64,000 nt of DNA from Thozetella sp. PMI_491 (Eukaryota; Ascomycota; Sordariomycetes; Chaetosphaeriales; Chaetosphaeriaceae): assembly GCA_021432635.1 (NCBI GenBank), contig MU270085.1, positions 1 through 64,000 of the forward strand, in the 5' to 3' direction. Shown one piece after another: positions 55,433 to 64,000 of the stretch (its first letter is position 1; each line of letters opens with the position of its first letter). The position numbers and the translations under genes are program-made. The notes under the pieces are model-generated. The model was given only the letters and a program-made list of their open reading frames with translations. It searched no databases and was not told where the DNA came from.

Positions 55433-57488
55433 TTAGTGGTCTGAGTTCTCCGCCTGTACTAAGCGCTGGGTAGCCGTCTCGGTGGTCTTGAAGCGCCAGG
55501 CCGGTACCTTGCGCTCGAACAACTCGTCGAGTTCGGCAGCAGAGCGGCTGCCCATTAGGTTAGCAGAGGTTAGGTGCGGCACGGAGAGAAGGGAAGAGCA
55601 ACGTACCCAGCAGTCTCAGGAATCAGTAGCCACATGCCAATCGTGAAAGGAAGACCGACGCCGGCATAGAACCAACCAGTCTTGAAGCCCCAATTCCACT
55701 GGTTGGCGTTGACCATGTAAGGGACTAGCTGACTCATGACGATACCGATAACGCATGTGCTCGCGGCGCCAAAGCCAGCGGTGTACGGCCGCAGCCTCTG
55801 CGACGATATCTCTCCAATAAATCCCCAACCAGTGGCGCCGTTACCGGTCATGCCGATGTCTAAGTTGCTCCGGTCAGCTAGGTATCACAAGAGACGCGCG
55901 CTACATCGAGTTAAGTATGACAGGAGGATCACTCACTCCAAAGGACAGCAAAAAGGACAAAGATGATGTTGGTAGCCTTGACTTGAGGCGAAACGCCCAG
56001 GATGCCGATGGCGACACAGGAAACCCAAGATAGGGTGGTGCAACCACACGCGATCCAACGACGACCAGCCCAGTCGGCGCTGTTGATGATGACAACAGTA
56101 GCGGCGATGTTGATACCCGAGACAATACACTTGATCTTGAAGGGGTCGTCGAGGCCGGCCTGCTGGAAGAAGTAGGTGCCAAAGGTACCAAAGAGCGTAA
56201 GGCCAATAAACTGCTGGGTCAGGAGGGTCCACAGCGCGACCAGGGTCCGGCGGCCGTCGATGCCGCGGAAGATGGCGTACCAATGCTCCTTGCGCTGCTC
56301 GACTGCTACGGCGCGTTCGTGCTCGACGGTAAGGCAAAGAGCCTGGTACTGCTGTTCCAGGTTGTAGCCCTCGACGCCATAGTTGATCTTAGCCATCTCT
56401 TTCTTGGCGCGGGCCTCGAGACCGCGGCTGACACACCAGGCAGGGGTCTCGGGCAGGAATACGTAGATGAGAAGCATCAGACCGATCTGGGCAAATTGGG
56501 TGTAGATGGGAGTCAGATACTCGGTGGGGTGCTGCCGGTTCATAGTCTGTAGACCGATGTAGGCGAAGAAGGTGCCGGTCGTCCACCAGAGCGAATAGCA
56601 CATGAGGAGGGCGCCGCGGATTCGCACAGGCGCGATCTCGGAGATATAAGTTGGCAGAGTGTGCTGCATGCATCCAACGCCGATACTAGAAATGAGCCAT
56701 GATGGTCAGTCAGATATATAAAGCAATCAACACTCGCGGCGTGGGGCAGAGGGGAATAGGTGTAATTATTTACCCAGCCAAGAGCTTTCCAATGAGCCAG
56801 TGTGGCCAGGACCTAGCGAGGGATTCGGTCATCACGCTGAGGGCCAGGATGAACCAGTAGGTGTACATAGCCACCTTCCGGCCGAACCGGGATGTGACGA
56901 AGGGGAGTGTAGTCATGCCGATGATCTGACCGACCGACACTATCCATGGCCTAGTGTTAGTAATATCCTAGAATGGATGTTTCTGTAGCTACCCGGAGCA
57001 TGTCTCAAGAGCAGGAGCTCAGATACTCCAGGTATTCGACGAAAATGGCAAAAAGGAGCACGGGGAGACGGACTGATGGAGCTCCAGCCCCCCAGAACGG
57101 GTGACTCGAGGTAGAGGTCGCCCTTGGCGTTCCTCACGGTAGCGAACTGGTTGATGAAGCCCTGGTTGGCGACTATACTTCCGTTCATCCTGCCGCATGC
57201 AGTCAGCCTATCGTGTCCTCGGGTTGTGTGGCACGCGCGCCGCACGTGTCTAACTTACCCGATCTGATACCCGTCGGTGGCGGCACTGAAGGCCGCCGCG
57301 AAGCAGATGAGACTGGCGACTTTGAACATCTTGACCGTCTGCCAGAGGGTCAGGTTCTCATAACCCGTCGTCGTCTGACCACGAGCAGCGGCATCCAGGA
57401 CAAGATCACTGCCCTTGAAGGCCTCCTCGACCTCCTCGGCCAGCTCGGCCGGCTTCTCTGGGGCGGCGGCTCTAGGTTCGGTAGACAT
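55433..57488 (-). CDS. MFS sugar/H+ symporter (maltose/alpha-glucoside permease type)
   Basis: Twelve-helix plasma-membrane transporter, 542 residues: complement(join(55433..55547, 55607..55859, 55937..56685, 56774..56939, 57074..57189, 57259..57488)), all phases consistent. Family signatures: DGYQIG in helix 1, SVGQIIG and SRFGRK after helix 2, ISEIAPVRIRGALL, the middle-loop PETPAWCVSRG, QQFIGLTLFGTFGTYFFQQA in helix 7 and PETAGRSAAELDELF near the C-terminus. The loop sequence after helix 6 (INYGVEGYNLEQQYQALCLT) is like maltose-type permeases. It is divergent from the GH78 gene with a 2.3-kb shared upstream region, suggesting uptake of a rhamnose-containing or other glycoside; the sugar itself cannot be read from sequence. 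Confidence 0.93.
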
Positions 57489-59784
57489 CCTGTGAGGCCG
57501 AGCGTTGTGAGAAAGCTGGACTGCGCTAGGGACTTTTATGCTGGGAAGGCTCGTACTTGGTAGATGAAGGAGGAAGGGTAATGAAGCGGTCCAGACGGGT
57601 GAGGAGGGCTGATCTATTTCTACATCTGCCAGCCCGGGCACACTGAGCCCTTGTGCAATGTAACGGACCCCCTGCCTTCCCAGATTCCCGGGCCTCTGCA
57701 TGGAGTCCTTCGGGGCATCTTCCCGCGTGCGTGCGTGCGTGCTGCCGTCTCCTTCCCCATGAACTGTTTCCCCGCTAGTGCTGGTCTAGCCCACGGGGAA
57801 GCATGTGGGGTGTAGACCGGACCGTCATGCTGACTGGTGGCCGGGGGGACGCCACCCAGCAGCATGTCCGTACTCGTATCGCCACAACGAGGAGCGATTG
57901 TAATTAATTGCTAATGCTACACTTGGACTGGTCATTGCTCACGCTGATAGAGCACAAAAGTGCCCCGGGTCATTCGGTTATTGGCTCGTTATGCAGGAAA
58001 ATAGCCCGTTCTGGTTCGATCCGTTGGCCTGCAGGGCTCAATGGCTTGTTCACATCGCGACGCTAAGCTAACATCCGGGCCGGTACCATTCTGCGCGGGA
58101 CCTCCACCCAGGATTCACTTCTTTCCCTTTCACTTGGCTTATCGCGATAAAACGGCGAGCAGTATATTAGTGCCCGCTCAAGCAACATTTTCTACTCTTC
58201 TGTTGCATCTTTTTCTGTTTATTATTTGGACCCACAAATACGCAAAAGGGGCAATAGAACGACAGAAGAAAAAGAAACAAGTCGAAGCGCTAATGTCGAA
58301 CTTCAAGCCTAGACCTTAGTACCTACCGCCTGCCTCCCTGCCTGCCGGCACCATCGGGCGTGCCACGCAGATGGCCCAATGTTAGACCAACCAACTACGG
58401 CAAAGCGTGAGTGGGATACGCGTATAGCCAAGTGGGCGAGTGGGGCCGCCCCTCTCCTCTCCCTCATTGGAACCCCCCAGATGCCATCACATGGCGGCCA
58501 TGGATGCTGAAAGAGGTAAAGGCGTCCACCATCGGCTATCCGTCGGCGACTTCCACGCCTACGCGACAGTTTGAATTGCCGGTCTCGCCCAAGTTCGCCT
58601 CGGTGCATTCTTTGGTTGGACATGGCCCTCTGCTTTCCATAGCATCGAGACCGGCGCCTGTGGTAGCGCCGCTGGCGAACCGCTGATGCTTCTCTCTTTC
58701 TCATTCACAGCACATTTTGACGGGACCGTCGATCTCCGTCCCTCAATTTCGGGCTGCTCTAGCTGGCCCCTTTTTGGGCTTGCCAAGGAATTCAGGAGAA
58801 TCCCCACCAGGAGACTACCATCGGAAAGCTTTCTTCGACCTTCTCACCCTGCCAGGGTCCATTTAAACCAACAGAAGCCGGCAATTCAGCCGATAAGAGC
58901 GATGGATCTCACCATGGGAATGATACTGATATGCATAAGGTAATCCTGCAGGTCACAGGGTGTCCGCAGTGAACGAACCGCGTAAGTAGCCTAGGTACCC
59001 AGCATGACAAGACTTGCTTGCAGCCCTGAGGAGGTACGCGCACTTAAGGTGAGCTACCTTGTTGAACACACCTTCTACAGGCATTTGGCCAACCCCGTGG
59101 TCTAGTCCTCATATAGCTGTATTACGGCAGCCGTTGTATGCTCGCAAAGCCCTGCAGGCGGAAATCTCCGTCCGAGTACGATGTCCTATTCCGCCACCAT
59201 GGTGGACGGACCACTAAGATTCAAGCTGCTAGGCATCCCTGAGCTGCTATAGTCCAGCCACCCGGTAATTATCAACTCATACGTACCCATATAGTAAGGG
59301 GTGGTACCTACCAGGCTGGGGTTTAAGGTACTTCCCGCAGCCCGTGAAAAGGCTATTGAGTCAGGCTTCGGTGCATTCTCGACCGAACTTACTCCACATT
59401 GGGTCATTCTGAGAGCGCCACAACGTTTCCCCGCAAAAAGTGCCTCGGGACTTTGAGAAATCGGGCACAGGAGCTGATTATAGTGCACTCGTGTCATAAA
59501 TTCATGACAATCATCCTCTGCCGAAAGAAGTTGGTAGCCGATTTGGCCACCTGAGTTGTACTTGCCTTGGAACCTGGCCCCAAGTTGTACTCTTTGAACA
59601 GAACATCTCTGAGTAATAGACCAACAGTCCCTTGCCTTGCTTACTTCTCCTTCGATTCGACATTAGATGTACCTCTATTCTCTCTGGAAGCTCGCACGCC
59701 CCTAGGTTTTAGTAAAGTTCGCATACCCCTTCGCTCTGCCAGCTTCCCGGCCAATAATTCCGTCTCGGGCTGTATGCAGATGTC
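57489..59784. promoter_or_regulatory. Divergent intergenic region, sugar transporter / rhamnosidase
   Basis: 2.3 kb without a supportable gene. It includes a (GTGC/GCGT)-rich patch at 57726-57745. It likely contains the promoters of both flanking genes; no operator recognised. Confidence 0.45.
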
Positions 59785-62571
59785 ATGGCCTCGGTCGTCG
59801 GTGTCCAGTTTGAGCACTACCTCCCGGCCAACACCGTTGGTGTGCACGAGACCAAGCCACGGCTGTCTTGGAACCTAGAAGGGGCCAAGAGTGGTTTCCA
59901 GCAGCTGGAATACGAGGTAGAGCTGTCGGAGGGCGTCGGCTCCCATTCCTCGGTCCTGGCGACAGCCAAGGTCGTATCTTCCGCGTGCACTCTTACCCCT
60001 TGGCCGTTCGATATCGCTTTAAAGTCCCGCCAGAGAATCTCCGTCCGTGTGCGGCTGACCGATAGCGATGGCCAGCTGACTCCGTGGAGCGAGCCTGCCC
60101 GCCTCGAGACAGGTCTGCTGTCCCGAGGCGACTGGAAGGCTGAACGTGTTGCCCTGCCCGGCCCCCCGAGCACGCAAGCTGACCCTGAGCGCCTATTTCG
60201 CAAAGCGTTCTCGGTGACCGGTGAAATTGACCATGCGAGGCTGTACGTCACCGCGCAGGGCGTCTACGAGGCGGAAATTAACGGCCAGAGGGTGGGTGAC
60301 TACTTCCTCGCGCCGGGTTGGACGGCGTATGACGGCCGGCTGCAGTATCAGACATATGATGTAACGGCTGCTCTATCCCAGAGTGAAAATGTCCTCGGCG
60401 TTCGGGCCGCCGAGGGGTGGTTTTCAGGCCGTCTCGGCTGGGACGGTGGCTTCCGCAATATCTGGGGCGACCGCACGGCCGTTCTAGCCCAGCTCGAGAT
60501 AACCTATACCGACGGGAGCGTTGACACTGTCGCCTCAGACAGCTCGTGGGAGACTACACTCGGGCCAATCAGACTGGCCGAGCTATATGATGGAGAGAAG
60601 TACGATGCTACGCTCGAAGTGCCAAACTGGTCCCAGCCCGGCGGCAGCGACGATCTCCGATGGGAACCTGTCCTCCCCCTGCCGCCCCTGTCCGACTCCA
60701 TCGAGCTCACCGCAGGGTACGGTGAGCCCGTCCGGCGTATCCAGCTCATCCAGCCCGTGGAAAGAATACGCACCCCGTCGGGCAAGATCATCTTCGACTT
60801 TGGTCAAAACTTGGTGGGCGTCCTCAGGCTCAAGGGGATCCAAGGCCCGCGCGGACACAAAATCACCCTCTCGCACGCCGAAGTCCTCGAGCACGGCGAG
60901 CTGGGCACGCGACCACTGCGTGAGTGCAAGGCCCAGGACACGTACACGCTCAAAGGGGCGGAGGGCGGGGAGCAGTACGAGCCTCGCTTCACATTCCACG
61001 GCTTCCGGTACGCCCAGATCGACAACTGGCCCGGCGGCGAGCCCGAGCTATCGTCAGCCGAGGCTGTCGTCTGTCACACCGACATGAAGCCTGCCGGCTC
61101 CTTCTCCTGTTCCGACCCTCTCCTGAACAAACTCTACCAGAACATCGTGTGGGGTATGCGAGGTAACTTCCTGTCGGTGCCGACCGACTGTCCCCAGAGA
61201 GATGAGCGCTTGGGCTGGACTGGCGACCTAGCACTGTTCGCTCCGACGGCGGTACTCATCTACGACTGCTACAATATGCTGAAGAACTGGCTCATCGACT
61301 TGTGGCACGACCAACGCGTCCTCGACGGCGTGCCGCCCATGGTGAGCCCCAACAGCACCATCGTTGATCCAGTTTGGTTGCGGAAGATCCCCTGTGCCAT
61401 CTGGCACGACGTCACCATCATGGCACCCTGGGATCTCTATCAGGAGACGGGTGACCCCACCATCCTAAGCCAACAGTACGACAGTATGCTGGCGTGGATG
61501 GAGGCGATACCGAAGAATAAGACTGGCGCTACCCACCTATGGGATCCAGCCCCCTTCCAACTTGGCGTAAGTGTTACCCGGGGGACATCGTTATCCCACA
61601 ATTCGCTTTAGAGGTCCTTTCAACATCAATAGCCAGCTAACATGATTGATCCCATTTGCCAGGACTGGCTTGATCCTGCCGCTCCTCCCGACCAGCCGTG
61701 GAAGTCACCAACTGACAATAGGATGGTCAGTAATATGTTTCTTGTCCAGTCTCTCGACCTCATGGTCAAGATCTCGGAGATCCTGGGTAGGGAGGAGGAG
61801 AGGGCTAGCTTTGAAACGGAGGCTCGGGCGGCTCGTGCCGAGTTCCAAGATGAGTACGTCACGAAGAACGGCCGACTCGTCTCCGACACACAGGCGGCCT
61901 ACGCGCTCGCCATCTGCCTAAATCTGCTCACGCCCGAGCAGGAAGCGCATGCCGGCGCGCGGCTTGCTGAGATTGTGCGCAAGAACCAGTGCAGGATCGC
62001 CACGGGCTTCGCCGGCACGCCGTTCCTGTGCCGCGCGCTGGCACGTACTGGCCACATCCAGGTTGCATATGCGATGCTCCTGGAGAAGGAGTGCCCGTCA
62101 TGGCTGTACCCGGTGACCATGGGTGCCACTACCGTCTGGGAGCGATGGAACAGCATGCTGCCGGACGGCTCCATCAACCCAGGGAAGATGACGTCGTTCA
62201 ACCACTATGCCTTCGGTGCGGTGGCTAAGTTTATGTACGAGCAGATCGCTGGCCTGCAGCGCCTGGATCCCGGGTGGAAGAGATTCCGCATAGCTCCGGC
62301 CATGGGTGCTGCCTTCACGCGGGCTTCGGCCGAGCACGTGGCGCCCACTGGCACGATTACAGTCTCTTGGGAGGCAAGCACCGGCGGGGAAGGGCCCGAG
62401 ATATTCAGTCTGAAGATATCGGTGCCACACGGGACGACTGCTGAGGTCGTGTTACCAGAAGGAGATGGGGGCCAGAGGCAGGAGGTGGTTGGGCCTGGAG
62501 ACTGGTCATTCGAGACGACTTTTAAGAGGACTTACACGTGGCCCCTCCCACCTGTCCCGGAGAAATTTTAA
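59785..62571 (+). CDS. GH78 alpha-L-rhamnosidase, cytoplasmic type
   Basis: Inverting glycosidase releasing L-rhamnose from rhamnosides. 896 residues, join(59785..61566, 61663..62571). No signal peptide (MASVVGVQFEHYLPAN), so it probably acts inside the cell on imported substrate. The order is N-terminal beta-sandwich (KPRLSWNLEGAKSGFQQLEY), a second beta domain with FDFGQNLVGVLRLKG, the (alpha/alpha)6 barrel, and a C-terminal beta domain. The conserved SVPTDCPQRDERLGWTGDL has the substrate aspartate (Asp468) and the proposed general acid Glu474. VTMGATTVWERWNS carries the proposed general base Glu754. DWLDP is formed across the single 96-base intron. Residue roles are by analogy with bacterial GH78 structures. 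Flanked by two transporters, consistent with a rhamnoside-use module. Confidence 0.95.
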
Positions 62572-62883
62572 CTATAGATGTACCTAGCTATCTAAATATA
62601 AAAATAACATGGGTTTAACTAGGTGTCTACGTTGCCTTGTTGCCGGGCTTAAGTTTGGCTGGCTATCTCTTCCTAGTTCTTTATACTCTGGTGCTCTTTA
62701 TACGCTGGTGCCCAGACTCTCAGGTTCGATAGAGTACTTCAACGAGTTTCTCTCATGATGCGCTGGCACTGGCTCCTCGCTTTCTGATAACGGCGATTTT
62801 CCATCTTCGTAACGCTTTCTAGTGTTTGTTAGCTATAAATTGACTAGGTAGTTGGGGACTTAACATTGAGGTAGGCTATGCAC

Positions 62884-64000
62884 TTACTCAAGGCGGGTGA
62901 CATACGCTCGTAGCAGCCAAGTGGTTACAATCAAACCCACGGAGCAGCCGAGCACGAATGGAAAGCCTTTTGGGAACCGAGGTGCCTCCACAGTTTGGAA
63001 GACTAGCAAAGGAGTCCAGGCTGTGGTGGACTGCGATATTGCGCTCATGAGAACCAATGTAAAGCCTCTTTCTCCTGGAGAGCCTCGAAGTTGTGAGTTC
63101 ACCCATCCATGCAAAACGCTGGACATGCCATATGCCGAATAAGTGGTCGCAAAGGCAAACCACTTTGCGCTTTCGGGAACATTCCAAATCGTGAGGATGA
63201 TCAGCCCTGTCGAGTTCCATATGTGAGAGGCTGTGATCGCCCATGCTGGGCCCAGGAAGAGATCGGATCCAAAGCATGCCAAGATGACGTAGAGAATCCC
63301 CAATGCCGGGGCGATGGAGCCCAGTTCATTGATATGGGTTGTCGTATACCGATTTAAGCTCTTTATCCATAAAAGGTAGGCGCCGGCATTTCCGTGTATC
63401 CCAGAGTTCCAGAAGAGAATATCAACAACCACAATATACCAAAAGTGTTTCTTCGACAGAATCTTCCGGACATCCTTGAGGTGCAATTTGCCGTGAGTTT
63501 GGTGGCCTGCCTTCTCAAGTCGCGCTCTGCTTAGGTCGATATCATGTTGGTTGAGTACCCATCGGTTGGGTTTGTCAATTGAGCCAGGGAGGACAAAATA
63601 GCCAAGGATTCCGATGGGAAGGGTGATGATCGCGCAGATGATGTACATCCATCTCCAACCTGCAAGGCCATTCACTCCATCAAGTCGTGCTGCTGTGCCA
63701 GCGGCGATGAGTGATGCAGTCAGGTTGCCAAGCATCAGCCCTACATAAAAGAGTCCACCTCGGCGGCCGATTTCGTCGCCCCGGTACCAGGAACCTACAG
63801 TCAGGGGTTAGATAGGCATCCGTCTACTAGGGGAGAGGATGTGACTAACCGAAGACGTAGTGCATTGCTGGAAAAAAGGCCGCCTGTTTTGGCTCCCATT
63901 AGTCGTGACTGAGACGTAGACATCAAAGTAGATCTTATCTCACCTCGAACCATCCCACAAGAAACCGGTACGCAGCCAACTCGGAGTATGATGCGGATCG
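62884..64000 (-). CDS. MFS anion:cation symporter-family permease (partial, runs off edge)
   Basis: C-terminal two thirds of a Dal5/allantoate-permease-type transporter. Visible exons: complement(join(62884..63794, 63850..63883, 63944..>64000)). Joined sequence includes FLVGWFEAAFFPAMHYVFG, GSWYRGDEIGRRGGLFYVGL, GLAGWRWMYIICAIITLPIG, the W-rich NRWVLNQHDIDLSRARLE and the late helices FPFVLGCSVGLIVTTWLLRA. Introns at 63795-63849 and 63884-63943 are canonical; the middle exon is 34 bases. The N-terminal helices lie beyond 64000. Relatives carry organic anions such as allantoate, pantothenate or nicotinate. Members near rhamnosidase genes are sometimes proposed as sugar or sugar-acid carriers, which is only inference here. 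Convergent with the GH78 gene. Confidence 0.88.

Noticed and set aside
57990-58030. tRNA B-box-like GGTTCGATCC
   Set aside because: No acceptor stem, A box or cloverleaf can be formed around it; other GTTCGA matches (for example 62728 and 52061) fail likewise.

Overview
The window is nuclear DNA of a filamentous ascomycete (Pezizomycotina). The genes carry short introns (about 50-110 bases) with GT/GC...AG ends and CTAAC- or CTGAC-type branch points. They belong to families typical of that group: HET, NACHT-ankyrin, CFEM and PTH11-like receptors, Zn2Cys6 factors, GH78. Transposon and gene relics show CpA-to-TpA decay of the repeat-induced point mutation (RIP) kind. I cannot fix the class or genus from sequence alone.

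Layout. 1-3.48 kb is an extremely A/T-rich, TpA-rich block, probably a RIP-destroyed transposon. 3.96-6.47 kb is a divergent arsenic-resistance pair: an ACR3 arsenite exporter (minus) and a Cdc25/rhodanese-type arsenate reductase (plus) sharing a 518-base promoter. 8.3-8.6 kb is a LINE relic. 9.1-10.6 kb is a CFEM-domain seven-helix receptor. 13.4-15.0 kb is an AAA+ ATPase. 15.9-18.4 kb is a HET-domain protein. 18.4-18.65 kb is a truncated receptor fragment. 21.5-23.0 kb is an intact PTH11/rhodopsin-like membrane protein with a 9-base microexon. 23.5-24.0 kb is a decayed NACHT NLR. 24.7-27.6 kb holds a Zn2Cys6+PAS transcription factor and a C2H2-like nuclear protein about 40 bases apart. 27.7-28.0 kb is a UstYa/DUF3328 relic and 29.6-30.8 kb a beta-lactamase-family relic. 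30.8-35.5 kb is an intact 1,411-residue NACHT-ankyrin NLR. 36.7-37.7 kb is a DUF3112 membrane protein.

After a gene-poor stretch (37.7-43.1 kb) come a secreted BBE-type FAD oxidase (43.1-45.1 kb), two adjacent foldback hairpins (45.9-46.2 kb), an unrecognised protein whose single reading frame is broken only by two TAG codons (46.8-48.8 kb), a second secreted FAD oxidoreductase (50.0-51.4 kb) and an intronless P450 (53.4-55.0 kb). The right end is a probable rhamnoside-use module: a sugar transporter (minus) divergent from a cytoplasmic GH78 alpha-L-rhamnosidase (plus), followed by an anion:cation-symporter-type permease that runs off the edge.

Two themes stand out. First, allorecognition/NLR genes and seven-helix receptors occur in both intact and relic form. 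Second, four of the roughly 38 introns I could place need a GC donor, far above the usual fungal share. Intron coordinates were derived by hand from frame continuity and family motifs. Where I give a joined length, all splice phases were checked for consistency.
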